Shown here: positions 44,226 through 53,316 of the stretch, one piece after another
Numbering within the stretch: the first letter of the stretch is position 1
Layout of the letters: the number at the start of each line of letters is the position of its first letter
NCBI RefSeq assembly: GCF_013248905.1
Contig: NZ_JABRVS010000001.1
Coordinates: forward strand, 2,294,001-2,358,000
DNA from: Shewanella sp. VB17
Lineage (GTDB): Bacteria; Pseudomonadota; Gammaproteobacteria; Enterobacterales; Shewanellaceae
DNA: 64,000 nucleotides
Reading direction: 5' to 3'
Translations under genes and position numbers: made by a program
Notes under the pieces: model-generated
What the model was told of the DNA's origin: nothing
Seen by the model: only the letters and a program-made list of their open reading frames with translations
Database searches by the model: none

Positions 44226-45389
44226 ATGTCATTGTCTGAAAAAATGCACATGAAACAGACTCAGCTTAAGCAAGCTGGGTTGTTGAGGGTGAGACAAAAA
44301 ATAGATCCTGCTTCGGTGAATCAAATATATCCTTCGATGGTATTGTCCGTTGATGGGGTGGAACACATCAACTTCAGCAGTAATGATTATCTGGGTTTAT
44401 CTCAAGCGCCAGAGATGCTAGATGCGCTTTGTTTAAGTGCAAAGCAATATGGCGTAGGAAGTGGATCTTCACCCTTAGTCACTGGTTACGGTCATGCACA
44501 CCAGTTACTTGAGGAGCAGCTTTGCCAAGTGACAGGCCATGAAGCAGGTTTGCTTTTTTGTTCAGGTTTTAGTGCCAATACGGCTCTGATGAAAACCTTG
44601 TTCAATACTGGGGATACCGTGGTGGCCGATAAACGGGTACATGCCTCTATTGTCGATGGTTTAGTGGACAGTAAGGCGACTTTAAAACGTTTTTTGCATA
44701 ACGATCTTGCCAGTGCTGAACGACTCATGTCGAAATATGCCCCACAAGCATTGGTGACAGAAAGTATTTTCAGCATGGATGGCGACGTAGCACCACTGGC
44801 AGATTTATCGCGTCTATGCCGTGAAAATAACACGTGTTTTATTGTCGATGATGCTCACGGGTTTGGGATTCAGCCAGCCCTTCCGGCGACGATGAAACCA
44901 GTGAATGCATCCATTGCCGATATTCAGGTTGTGACCTTTGGTAAAGCGCTAGGGTGTCAAGGAGCCGCCATTCTTGGGAGTCAGCTCCTTATCGACTTTT
45001 TGGTCTCGAACGCCCGGGAATATATTTATTCGACGGCGCTGTCACCCATTAATGCCAGCCTTGCGTTGACAGCGGTAAAGTTGACACAAACTTCTGAGTT
45101 AAGGGCAGTTAAATTGGCAGAAAATATTGCTTACTTTAAGCAATCTTGCCTTTCAGCCAAGATATGGTTGAGTGAGTCTATGACGCCGATCCAACCTTTG
45201 ATCATCGGTGATGTGGATAACACATTAGCCATTGCAGAGAAGTTGAAAAGCTTAGGCGTGTGGGTAGGGGCTATTCGTCCTCCTACAGTGCTTAAGGGCA
45301 GTGCACGACTGAGGATAACGATCACAGCGTTACATACCCATGGTGACATTGACACATTAGTCAACTCGTTAACCTTGGCCCTTGGTTAA
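44226..45389 (+). CDS. bioF: 8-amino-7-oxononanoate synthase
   Basis: PLP enzyme joining pimeloyl-ACP and alanine to form KAPA. 387 residues from ATG 44226, which aligns with the E. coli start (MSLSEKM... against MSWQEKI...); the frame also opens at ATG 44190 without a ribosome binding site. Features: NFSSNDYLGLS, GSGSSPLVTGYG, the VDDAHGFG cofactor motif, and the PLP lysine in TFGKALG. It lies 54 bases after bioB in the bio operon. Confidence 0.95.
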   Translation: MSLSEKMHMKQTQLKQAGLLRVRQKIDPASVNQIYPSMVLSVDGVEHINFSSNDYLGLSQAPEMLDALCLSAKQYGVGSGSSPLVTGYGHAHQLLEEQLCQVTGHEAGLLFCSGFSANTALMKTLFNTGDTVVADKRVHASIVDGLVDSKATLKRFLHNDLASAERLMSKYAPQALVTESIFSMDGDVAPLADLSRLCRENNTCFIVDDAHGFGIQPALPATMKPVNASIADIQVVTFGKALGCQGAAILGSQLLIDFLVSNAREYIYSTALSPINASLALTAVKLTQTSELRAVKLAENIAYFKQSCLSAKIWLSESMTPIQPLIIGDVDNTLAIAEKLKSLGVWVGAIRPPTVLKGSARLRITITALHTHGDIDTLVNSLTLALG

Positions 45390-45441
45390 TCGTCATGAAT
45401 GTGAACATTCAGACAGCTAGTGATTAGATGAGTGTATAGAG

Positions 45442-46242
45442 ATGAGATCAGAGCAAGTCATTGATAGGATTAACGAGCGAAGTAACACAGATGTCATTGC
45501 CGAGTGTTTTTCTGCGGCGGCGAACACCTATCACCACCATAACAGCTTACAGAAAATCTCAGCACAGAAGCTGCTTAACGAGATGAGCCCAAGTGGTGTG
45601 TTACTGGATATTGGCTGCGGACCCGGAACTGATTTTAGCTATTTTATTCATTTAAAGCATGTTATTGCACTTGATATTGCGCAAGGAATGCTTGATCAGG
45701 TGGAGCGTCATTTCCCCACATATCAAACAATATGCAGTGATGCTAAAGCCATCCCTTTAGCGCAAAACAGCGTCGATACTGTGTATTCAAATCTGGCATT
45801 ACAGTGGTGTGATGATATCAAGCAATCTTTTGACAGTACCGCTTTAGCACTTAAATCTGGCGGTAATTATCACTTAGCTATCGTGGCTCAAGACAGTTTA
45901 CCTGAGTTAACAGAGTTAGGGTTTAGGGCTAATTCATTCAGAAGTCTACCTAATATCGCATCCCAGTTTGATCCAGAGGTGTGGCGAATTAAGTCAGCAG
46001 CGGTAGAAACCATTACCGTTTACTTTACTAGTTTAAAAGCCTTACTTTATTCGATTAAAGGGGTCGGGGCTTCGATACATACTGGTGCATCACCGTCTAA
46101 TTCGACTTCATCAGTATTAAGCCATGGCATACGTGGTCGTGGTGATTGGCAAAAACAGTTAGTGAAAGCTGAAAGGATGCGGCAAGAGGCAGGTTTACCT
46201 TTGACGTATCACATTGCACGACTACATATCGAAAAAAGGTAA
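45442..46242 (+). CDS. bioC: Malonyl-ACP O-methyltransferase
   Basis: SAM-dependent methyltransferase that masks malonyl-ACP so the fatty acid pathway can build the pimelate moiety. 266 residues. SAM-binding motif I LLDIGCGPGTD near residues 54-64; later NLALQWCDD typical of BioC, and HGIRGRGDWQKQ near residue 228. It is similar in length to E. coli BioC (251). No bioH demethylase is in the window. Three bases separate it from bioD. Confidence 0.93.
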   Translation: MRSEQVIDRINERSNTDVIAECFSAAANTYHHHNSLQKISAQKLLNEMSPSGVLLDIGCGPGTDFSYFIHLKHVIALDIAQGMLDQVERHFPTYQTICSDAKAIPLAQNSVDTVYSNLALQWCDDIKQSFDSTALALKSGGNYHLAIVAQDSLPELTELGFRANSFRSLPNIASQFDPEVWRIKSAAVETITVYFTSLKALLYSIKGVGASIHTGASPSNSTSSVLSHGIRGRGDWQKQLVKAERMRQEAGLPLTYHIARLHIEKR

Positions 46243-46245
46243 TAG

Positions 46246-46926
46246 ATGATTTATTTTGTGACGGGGACTGATACAGATTGCGGTAAAACCTTTATCGCTT
46301 CGGCGTTGTTATGTCAGGCTAAGAACGCAGATAAATCCACTTTAGGGCTTAAACCCATTGCCTCAGATTGTGAGGCAACACCACTAGGGTTGAGAAATGC
46401 TGACGCACTGAGTTTAATGGCTCAATCGAGTATTGAGTTAGCTTACTCACAGGTGAATCCGATTTCATTTAAGCCCGCCATCGCCCCGCATATTGCAGCA
46501 GAGAAAATGGGAGTCGATATCTCTCCTAGTAGAGTCTGTGACAGTTTGACTCCTGTACTCTCATTACTTAGTCAAGAGGATTTCTGTCTGATAGAAGGGG
46601 CGGGAGGTTGGCGTTTGCCACTGGGGGAAGGTCAGTTTCTTTCACAAGTGGTTAAGCAACTGTCTTTACCGGTTATTCTTGTGGTGGGTGTGAAGTTAGG
46701 GTGCTTAAATCATGCTGTGTTGACCCAGGAGGCGATGTTAGCTGATGGCATCAAGATAGCCGGTTGGGTGGGTAACATCCTTGATCCTAATATAGCCTAC
46801 CTTGAAGAAAATTTGACTTCTTTACATCAACTGATGACATCTGCTTGTGTCGGTGTCGTCCCCCATTTACAAGATTGTTGTGTTGAGCGCGCAGCACTTG
46901 AGCTCAATATCGATATATTGACATGA
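46246..46926 (+). CDS. bioD: Dethiobiotin synthetase
   Basis: ATP-dependent carboxylase closing the ureido ring of dethiobiotin. 226 residues. P-loop GTDTDCGKT at 7-15, where most relatives have GTDTEVGKT; KPIASD, and the EGAGGWRLPL motif near residue 115. AAAAAGG precedes the ATG within the bioC end. Last gene of the operon, followed by an inverted repeat. Confidence 0.95.
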   Translation: MIYFVTGTDTDCGKTFIASALLCQAKNADKSTLGLKPIASDCEATPLGLRNADALSLMAQSSIELAYSQVNPISFKPAIAPHIAAEKMGVDISPSRVCDSLTPVLSLLSQEDFCLIEGAGGWRLPLGEGQFLSQVVKQLSLPVILVVGVKLGCLNHAVLTQEAMLADGIKIAGWVGNILDPNIAYLEENLTSLHQLMTSACVGVVPHLQDCCVERAALELNIDILT

Positions 46927-46967
46927 TTGGGGCATGACAGTGGGGTTACTTTCATTTTAATCGACCA

Positions 46968-47002
46968 AATCCCCCCAAGTGCCGATGGTGTTTGGGGGGA
47001 TT
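46968..47002. terminator. Inverted repeat between bioD and the convergent peptidase gene
   Basis: Perfect eleven-pair stem AATCCCCCCAA / TTGGGGGGATT with a 13-base loop, centred between two convergent genes. T-runs are short, but the GC-rich stem makes a shared terminator likely. Confidence 0.7.
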
Positions 47003-47028
47003 AAATGGTGATAATATGGGGGATCTCG

Positions 47029-49158
47029 TTAGTCGTTCAATCCTCTGCGCAGAAGGAGGGCATCGGTGTTCGGTTTTTCTCCTCTAAAACGGATATAACT
47101 TTCCATTAGATCTTGACTATTACCTTTTGAAAGAATGGTCTCTCTATATTTATTGCCATTTTCTAGTGTTAAACCGCCGGTTGTTGCCATATAGGAAAAA
47201 GCATCGGCCGCTAATACTTCAGTCCATAAATAAGCGTAATACCCTGCTGAGTATCCACCGCCAAAACTGTGATTAAAATAGCTGGTTTTATATCGAGGAG
47301 GAACAGGTGCGTAATCTATGCCGTGTTTGGCAAGCATGTTATGTTCGAATGTCTCCACATTATCTATTTGAGTATTAGGCGTGATTGAATGCCATTCCAT
47401 ATCGATAATCGCAGCTGCTAAATACTCAGTGGTGTCGTGACCTTGATTAAACTTGTGAGACGCGAGTATCTTATTTAATAATGCGCTCGGGATCGGTTCA
47501 CCTGTTTGGTAATGCTTAGCATAGTGAGAAATCACTTCAGGGTTGATGTCCCAATCTTCATTAAACTGAGAGGGGAACTCGACGAAATCACGTGCAGTGG
47601 CTGTCCCAGCGATACTAGGGTATTTCACCTTGGAAAATAATCCGTGAACAGCATGACCAAATTCATGGAACATAGTAGTGACCTCATCGAAGGTCATTAA
47701 GGTTGGATTTCCTGCTGCTGGCTTAGGAATATTGAGTGCATTGTAGACAACGGGATGAGTACCTAAAAGATCCGATTGTGTGACAAATTCATCCATCCAA
47801 GCACCACCATTTTTACCCGGTCTTGCGTAGGGATCGAGGTAGAAAATACCAATAGAGCTTGCATCCTTGTTAAACACTTCGAATGCCATGACATCTTTGT
47901 GCCATACAGGCAGATCTGTACGGGGTTTTATGTCGATACCATAGAGTCTGTTCATGGCATAAAATAACCCATCTTCTAATACACGATTAAATTCGAAATA
48001 TGGTTTAATTAAACTTTCATCTAAGCTGTATTTTTGTTTGCGGACTTTTTCTGCATAAAATGCCCAATCCCATGGCTGTAGCTCAAACGTTGCGCCCTCT
48101 TTGTTCATTATGTCTCGAATGTCTTGCGATTCAGTTTTGGTTTTGGCGACGGCTTTAGGCACGAGATCATCGAGGATGGCAAATACTGCGTCGGGTGTTT
48201 TAGCCATCTGATCGGCAACAGTATAGGCTGCCCACGTTGGGTAACCCAGTAGCACTGCTTTATCAGCACGCAGTTGTGCCATTTTGATGGCTAAGGGACC
48301 ATTATTGCTTTTTGCTCGCTGTGATGACGTTTGCCATATTTTTTGACGTAGCTCTCGATTGGTTAAACTTGCCAGTATGGGCTGTCTAGTGGTGTTGACT
48401 AGCGTGATCATATAGCCTTTTTCACCCGCTGAATCAGCGGCTGTTGCGAGGGAAGCAATTTCATTGTCCGATAAGCCATCAAGTAGGGCTTTATCGTTAA
48501 CCACAATGACATCATGTTTAAATGATGCTAACACATTTTGTGAAAAATCAGCACTTGCTTTTGCCAGTAACGTATTGATACTGCGTATTTTAACCTGATC
48601 CTGCAATGACAATTTGGCGCCCGCACGAAGAAAGTCATTGTAATAAATTTCAGTCAGGTATTTTTGTTCGCCTTTCAGTAAATTTCTATTTTGGTAAATA
48701 CTCTCTACTCGCGAAAAAAGTGCTTGATTAAGGTAGATATTATCTTCGTGGTGGGTAAGTTCTGGGAGGATATTATTTTCTATTTTCAACATGCTATCAT
48801 CAGACATTAGCGCTGATAAATTAAAAAAAGCACGGGAGACCCGGTTTAGTTGCTCACCTGATGTTTCCATTGCAGAGATAGTATTGTCAAACGTGGCTGA
48901 AGCGGTGTTATTAACGATAGCCGCAATTTCTGTATTGTGTTGCTTCATTCCGAGTCGAAATGCAGGTAAGTAATCGCTTGAAACGATTTGATCGAATTGA
49001 GGGGCTTGGTCTTGTAATGGACTTGGATAAAATAATACGTTGTCTATTGTCTGTGTGCTCATATTGACCTTTATGTGGGGTTGAGCGGGATCAATCACTT
49101 GAGTAGAGCATCCATTTAAAACAAATACTATGCCAATTGTTATTAGATTCTTGCGCAT
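47029..49158 (-). CDS. dcp: M3-family zinc peptidase, lipoprotein (Dcp-like)
   Basis: Zinc metallopeptidase of the thimet/oligopeptidase family, most like peptidyl-dipeptidase Dcp. 709 residues. The zinc motif is in TTMFHEFGHAVHGLF, with the third ligand Glu in RDFVEFPSQFNED. The N-terminus is a lipoprotein signal peptide with lipobox LNGC at about residues 14-17, so the enzyme is predicted to be membrane-anchored in the periplasm. Role: shortening small peptides, releasing C-terminal dipeptides. Dcp versus oligopeptidase A is judged by overall resemblance. Confidence 0.88.
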   Translation of the reverse strand: MRKNLITIGIVFVLNGCSTQVIDPAQPHIKVNMSTQTIDNVLFYPSPLQDQAPQFDQIVSSDYLPAFRLGMKQHNTEIAAIVNNTASATFDNTISAMETSGEQLNRVSRAFFNLSALMSDDSMLKIENNILPELTHHEDNIYLNQALFSRVESIYQNRNLLKGEQKYLTEIYYNDFLRAGAKLSLQDQVKIRSINTLLAKASADFSQNVLASFKHDVIVVNDKALLDGLSDNEIASLATAADSAGEKGYMITLVNTTRQPILASLTNRELRQKIWQTSSQRAKSNNGPLAIKMAQLRADKAVLLGYPTWAAYTVADQMAKTPDAVFAILDDLVPKAVAKTKTESQDIRDIMNKEGATFELQPWDWAFYAEKVRKQKYSLDESLIKPYFEFNRVLEDGLFYAMNRLYGIDIKPRTDLPVWHKDVMAFEVFNKDASSIGIFYLDPYARPGKNGGAWMDEFVTQSDLLGTHPVVYNALNIPKPAAGNPTLMTFDEVTTMFHEFGHAVHGLFSKVKYPSIAGTATARDFVEFPSQFNEDWDINPEVISHYAKHYQTGEPIPSALLNKILASHKFNQGHDTTEYLAAAIIDMEWHSITPNTQIDNVETFEHNMLAKHGIDYAPVPPRYKTSYFNHSFGGGYSAGYYAYLWTEVLAADAFSYMATTGGLTLENGNKYRETILSKGNSQDLMESYIRFRGEKPNTDALLLRRGLND

Positions 49159-49430
49159 ATGAAATCTCTTCTTCTTTATTTGTTGGTGAACCTTTTTATT
49201 CGTTAACTTGTGTTGTTAACTTTTATCTGAACACCCTAGCAAGGTTTAAGCCTACTGCATAATGTTAAATCTGGATCATTGTGGATCTTTTCCTGCCATG
49301 TATGATTTACGCAGTCGTTATAGTGTGTGTTTTATTTTTGATTTCTCCCTTGAATTTTCATTTTTAGGACATATTATGTCTTTAACGATGTAGGATCTGG
49401 TACTCAAGTACCTAATTAGGAGCTTAGTTA

Positions 49431-50291
49431 ATGCGTATTTTATTATTGATAGCAACCAATATGGCAATTTTACTTGTCGCATCAATTGTGATGTCACTGC
49501 TGGGTGTTAATACCTCGACGATGGGAGGTCTCTTGGTGTTTGCCGCGCTCTTTGGTTTCGGTGGTGCTTTTATTAGCTTGGCTATTTCTAAATGGATGGC
49601 AAAGAAAACCATGGGGTGTGAAGTGATCACCAATCCACGTGATAACACTGAACGCTGGTTAGTTGACACGGTGGCTCGTCAAGCTAAGCAAGCTGGGATT
49701 AAGATGCCTGAAGTGGCTATTTATCAGTCAGAAGAACTTAATGCTTTTGCGACTGGGCCAAGTAAAGATAATGCATTAGTGGCAGTCAGTAGTGGGTTGC
49801 TTTATGGCATGAGTCAAGATGAAATAGAAGGCGTATTAGCACACGAAGTGAGTCATGTGGCCAATGGCGACATGGTGACATTAACGTTAATCCAAGGTGT
49901 GGTAAATACTTTTGTCATCTTTGCTGCTCGCGTGGTCGCGGGAATGATTAATAATGTTGTGTCAAGTAATGACGAAGAGGGTGAAGGTTTAGGGATGTTC
50001 GCTTATATGGCGGTGGTTTTTGTCTTGGATATGTTGTTTGGTATTTTAGCTTCGATGATTGTGGCTTATTTTTCACGCATTCGAGAGTTTAAGGCCGATG
50101 AGGGTGCAGCTAAACTTGCCGGTAAAGAAAAGATGATTGCGGCTCTTGAGCGTTTACGCCAAGGTCCAGCTACGGGAGCGATGCCTGCTCAAATGTCTGC
50201 ACTGGGTATCAATGGTAAGAAGTCCATGTCAGAATTGATGATGAGCCACCCTCCTTTGGAAAAACGCATTGCTGCACTTCGCAATCGTTGA
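49431..50291 (+). CDS. htpX: HtpX membrane zinc protease
   Basis: Inner-membrane M48B metalloprotease acting with FtsH in membrane protein quality control. 286 residues. Two N-terminal membrane helices (about 5-24 and 33-52), zinc motif HEVSH at 138-142, two further hydrophobic segments (150-180 and 190-215), then the third-ligand helix EFKADEGAA. TAGGAG stands nine bases before the ATG. In relatives it is heat/envelope-stress induced; no regulatory site is identified here. Confidence 0.95.
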   Translation: MRILLLIATNMAILLVASIVMSLLGVNTSTMGGLLVFAALFGFGGAFISLAISKWMAKKTMGCEVITNPRDNTERWLVDTVARQAKQAGIKMPEVAIYQSEELNAFATGPSKDNALVAVSSGLLYGMSQDEIEGVLAHEVSHVANGDMVTLTLIQGVVNTFVIFAARVVAGMINNVVSSNDEEGEGLGMFAYMAVVFVLDMLFGILASMIVAYFSRIREFKADEGAAKLAGKEKMIAALERLRQGPATGAMPAQMSALGINGKKSMSELMMSHPPLEKRIAALRNR

Positions 50292-50304
50292 TTTTATTAA
50301 GTAT

Positions 50305-50336
50305 ATTGACAATTCATCTTAAGGTGAATTGTCAAT
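50305..50336 (+). terminator. Hairpin downstream of htpX
   Basis: Twelve perfect pairs ATTGACAATTCA / TGAATTGTCAAT, extendable by two pairs, with a small loop, 14 bases after the htpX stop. There is no long U-tract. Likely 3' end of the htpX mRNA. Confidence 0.6.
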
Positions 50337-51108
50337 CATATAGAGAAGTGACCGAGTTCAGGGGCGTTAATTGCGCCTGAATCCATTCAGTGTAATTCAA
50401 TATTTCATAACGAAAACATAGGTTGCTTCTCCTCATGCTCTGCAGGAGTTCCGATAAAATACCTGCATCAACAAGGGAATAACCATTGCCTCAATCACTG
50501 CCTTATTCTGCCATCCTATTGTGACTCTAAAACGGCTTCTTGAAGTGGCTTGAGTATCTCTCTTTGTCGCCCCGACAGATAGTCAGCTTGCTGGCTTGGA
50601 TAATATTATTTATATGCTGGTTTTCTATACTGAAAGTAAAAATTTCATCTCTATGTCTACAGTAATTAGCTTTAGTCATGTTAGCTTTTAGAGAGTTAAC
50701 AAAAAATTAATGTTTTTTTACTTAATAGAGCTTTGAAATACACTCAAATTGCTACATAATAGCAACAATTAAATGTGGACCAGATTTTGTTTAAATATAA
50801 TCCATAAGAGTTTGATATAGCTTTATAAAGTGTTAGTAGTTAAGTATTAGGTCGAAGGTGAGAATAGCCGTTCGGCACAATAACCTTAATACTTTATGTT
50901 GACGATGTTAACAGCTATCCCTTACATACTATGCATTAGCGGTTGTTAGTGCCGTTCGTTCTTTTTCTAATACGTACCTACAGAAAAAGGATCACCACTT
51001 TAACACAAGCGGCCTTTAAACAGAATAGTGAAGTGTGCTTGTTATTATGCCCCCAGAGCCGATGAATAATACAAGGCTTGAGGGCGGAACTCTTTACTAT
51101 TTTGTTGA

Positions 51109-51131
51109 TAACCTAAGTAAGTAATAGGTTA
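51109..51131. promoter_or_regulatory. Inverted repeat upstream of the LuxR-type regulator
   Basis: Perfect seven-base arms TAACCTA and TAGGTTA separated by nine bases, 82 bases before the chosen start. It could be an operator, perhaps for autoregulation; untested. Confidence 0.35.
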
Positions 51132-51213
51132 CAGGCTTTATTTGGTATCACTCATATTTTGTTGCCTCTAGGGGTTGTCAATATGGTTAATTTTGTCGAC
51201 ATGGAGTCGCAGT

Positions 51214-51846
51214 ATGTTTAAAGTCATAAACTGGGTCGTCATTTCTCGATCTAATCTTCTCACTGATTTACTTGATACTCGTTGGCCTCAAGAGTTTTTA
51301 GTCAAGTTACTTAAAATACCTCCAGAGAATGTCGAGCTTGAGGTTACAAATGGAGATTTCTCACTGATTATCATCGATCTAGCGACGGTTGATATTCAAA
51401 AGGCATATCAAATTCAGCGTTTCGTTGAAAAAAAATTATCTGCACGGGTTGTTTTTTTACACTTCCCTAGGCAAATAGATGCGCGTTTTCTTATTCATTC
51501 AACAGTGACAGCAGGAGTCTTTTTTTGTAATACGACTTTGGAAACAATCGGTCATAGTTTGGGAAATATTTTAAGAGGTCAGTCTGTTATACCAGCAGAG
51601 CTGCTACAGCGAAATCAAGATAATGTATCTCAAGTTGATGGCACTGATAGCCTCACAATGCGTGAAAGAGAGGTTTTGCAAGCACTGCTAAGAGGCAGTA
51701 CAAATGTGGATATAGCCAATCAACTTTTTGTGAGTGAAAGTACGATTAAAACTCACCTTTATCGCGCTTTTAGAAAGATTGGTGTGTCGAGTCGAGGTCA
51801 AGCTATTGCATGGGCACAAACTCATTTGCATGAGGTACGTCATTAG
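51214..51846 (+). CDS. LuxR-type regulator resembling CsgD/VpsT
   Basis: 210-residue transcription factor. The C-terminal LuxR helix-turn-helix is at about 147-205 (LTMREREVL, STNVDIANQLFVSESTIKTH, AFRKIGV). The N-terminal domain resembles the receiver-like domain of CsgD/VpsT in size and layout (SRSNLLTDLL; LIIIDLATVD) but lacks a proper phosphorylation site set. At the position of the W-[FLM]-[TS]-R c-di-GMP motif of VpsT there is GQSVIPAELL, so nucleotide binding of that kind is not expected. ATG 51214 has GGAG seven bases upstream; the frame also opens at 51175. Target genes are unknown. Confidence 0.75.
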   Translation: MFKVINWVVISRSNLLTDLLDTRWPQEFLVKLLKIPPENVELEVTNGDFSLIIIDLATVDIQKAYQIQRFVEKKLSARVVFLHFPRQIDARFLIHSTVTAGVFFCNTTLETIGHSLGNILRGQSVIPAELLQRNQDNVSQVDGTDSLTMREREVLQALLRGSTNVDIANQLFVSESTIKTHLYRAFRKIGVSSRGQAIAWAQTHLHEVRH

Positions 51847-52205
51847 ATAATAGTATATTAATTAAGACTTAATTGAGTGTTTACTGAGCGTTTTATAGTG
51901 AATTAAAATGCTCAGTAAATAAAATTTAAGTCGTTGAAGATAGTTAATTAACGAAGCCCTGCCTTTAATCTATATTGGAGGGTTTATCGATTCATTTCTC
52001 CTTGCTGTTTCAATGTTTATGTTGTTCCTTTCATTTTTAGTTTCTTGTTAATAATACCTAGGCCACTTCCATATAAACAATAAATATAGCTATTAATTTC
52101 AAAGTTATGTGTCTTTAAATTGGTATGACAAATACAGTGGTGCACTCCCAATTTCGATAATTACAGGTATACTCCTAACATTGAGTTTATAAAGAGGAAT
52201 AATAA
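51847..52205. other. Intergenic region between the LuxR-type regulator and hinT
   Basis: 359 bases without a gene. It contains the strong hairpin at 51880-51919, and near 52053-52070 a short stretch weakly similar to the start of the dispersed repeat found at 60913 and 62384. The hinT promoter should lie in its last 100 bases. Confidence 0.45.
51880..51919 (+). terminator. Terminator-like hairpin of the LuxR-type regulator
   Basis: Sixteen-pair stem TTTACTGAGCGTTTTA / TAAAATGCTCAGTAAA with one G-T pair and an eight-base loop, 33 bases after the stop. The following sequence is A/T-rich but not a clean T-run. Confidence 0.75.
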
Positions 52206-52556
52206 GTGGCAGAAGAAACTATTTTTAGTAAAATTATACGTAGAGAAATCCCCGCAGATATCTTATTTCAAGATGATTTGGTAACCGCGTTTCGTGATAT
52301 CAATCCTCTGGCTCCAAGCCATATCTTGATTATTCCTAATCATCTTATTGCTACTGTCAATGATGTTAAAGCTTCAGATGAGAGAGCATTAGGTCGTATG
52401 ATGACCGTTGCTGCCAAAATTGCTGAAGAGGAGGGGATAGCTAACGATGGATACCGGTTAATTATGAACTGTAATAAACATGGTGGTCAGGAGGTTTATC
52501 ATATTCATATGCATTTAGTCGGTGGTAGACCTTTAGGGCGGATATTAGCAACGTAA
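52206..52556 (+). CDS. hinT: HinT, HIT-family purine nucleoside phosphoramidase
   Basis: 116-residue histidine-triad protein hydrolysing AMP-lysine and related phosphoramidates. The triad is H99, H101 and H103 in HIHMHLVGG. The N-terminus EETIFSKIIRREIPADI is typical. The start is GTG 52206 with GAGGAAT upstream. In E. coli hinT is followed by ycfL, and here too a YcfL-like lipoprotein follows after 80 bases. Confidence 0.94.
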   Translation: MAEETIFSKIIRREIPADILFQDDLVTAFRDINPLAPSHILIIPNHLIATVNDVKASDERALGRMMTVAAKIAEEEGIANDGYRLIMNCNKHGGQEVYHIHMHLVGGRPLGRILAT

Positions 52557-52636
52557 AGATAACCATCGCGTAGAGAACACCATTTTATGGGGCATTCATG
52601 GCTCCGTTAACGTTAAGATCCGTCTGAGAATACACA

Positions 52637-53026
52637 ATGATAAAATTTATTTTAGTGATTACTTTTGCCTTATTTATGAGTGCATGCGCACCACATTCCG
52701 CTGGATTAATGGCCAGTTCAACCGGTGAGGTGAGAGTCGATAATCGATCATTTGCGAGTGAAATTAGCGTTGAACAGCTTAAATCTCGTCAGCAAGAAGG
52801 TTTTTTACAAGGATCAGGCTTGATCATAAGTAAAGTTGCTACTTCTCTTCGTCTCCAATATAAGTTTACGTGGTATGACATTAATGGCTATTCACTTGAC
52901 GATGAAGGTGTGGCGTGGAAATCATTAAAAATTCATGGAAAACAGCAAATTCAAGTGTCTGGTGTTTCACCTAGTGCTAATGCCGTTAGGTATGAATTGT
53001 ATGTGAGGATGGCTTTTTCTAACTAA
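52637..53026 (+). CDS. YcfL-like (DUF1425) lipoprotein
   Basis: 129-residue predicted lipoprotein. The signal peptide ends in the lipobox MSAC (C17). The remaining domain, with LRLQYKFTWYDINGYSLDDEG, matches the YcfL/DUF1425 fold: a small beta-sandwich of unknown function. Position after hinT agrees with the E. coli order hinT-ycfL. An intrinsic terminator follows 23 bases after the stop. Confidence 0.75.
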   Translation: MIKFILVITFALFMSACAPHSAGLMASSTGEVRVDNRSFASEISVEQLKSRQQEGFLQGSGLIISKVATSLRLQYKFTWYDINGYSLDDEGVAWKSLKIHGKQQIQVSGVSPSANAVRYELYVRMAFSN

Positions 53027-53048
53027 CTTATTTTTGCATCGACATGAG

Positions 53049-53074
53049 TGCCAACATGTAAGTTGGCATTTTTT
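53049..53074 (+). terminator. Terminator after the YcfL-like gene
   Basis: Perfect seven-pair stem TGCCAAC / GTTGGCA with a six-base loop and six T. It separates the hinT-ycfL unit from the thiamine operon. Confidence 0.92.
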
Positions 53075-53122
53075 ATGTGCAAATGACCACACAAGTATGT
53101 CAATCATTTGTATTAATCATGT

Positions 53123-53128
53123 ATAATC
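53123..53128 (+). promoter_or_regulatory. -10 box of the thiamine operon promoter
   Basis: Consensus TATAAT just before the riboswitch and after the preceding terminator, the only place a promoter for the operon can be. No good -35 is seen at 16-18 bases. Confidence 0.6.
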
Positions 53129-53130
53129 GC

Positions 53131-53233
53131 TAGCGCCAAGGGGTGATATCGTATTATATACGGTATCTGAGATGTCATGTGACAAACCCTTTGAACCTGA
53201 TCCGGCTTATACCGGCGTAGGAATGGGCCAATT
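53131..53233 (+). ncRNA. TPP riboswitch (THI element)
   Basis: The conserved core segments of the TPP aptamer are present in order: AGGGGTG, a variable P3 arm, CTGAGAT, ACCCTTTGAACCTGATC, the CCGG...CCGG P5-side hairpin, and GCGTAGGAA. It begins three bases after a TATAAT box and ends about 84 bases before the TonB receptor ATG. High TPP should switch the downstream thiamine uptake genes off. The expression platform could act by sequestering the start region; no terminator U-tract is obvious before the ATG. Confidence 0.95.
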
Positions 53234-53316
53234 TTTGATTTTTCAATCATGATCAAATTCAATATCCTTTCTCGCTTTTCAATTGCCGGATCTCAAAATA
53301 ATCATTTGGGGTCCTC

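Larger units (their letters stand above)
50292..51213. other. Long non-coding region upstream of the LuxR-type regulator
   Basis: 922 bases without a supported gene. It starts with the hairpin at 50305-50336. On the minus strand between about 50345 and 50690 there are open stretches of up to some 50 codons in shifting frames with no ribosome binding sites. Nearer the regulator are GCCG-TT-CGGC (about 50890) and the inverted repeat TAACCTA / TAGGTTA (51109-51131). The length suggests a heavily regulated promoter with a long leader. Confidence 0.5.
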
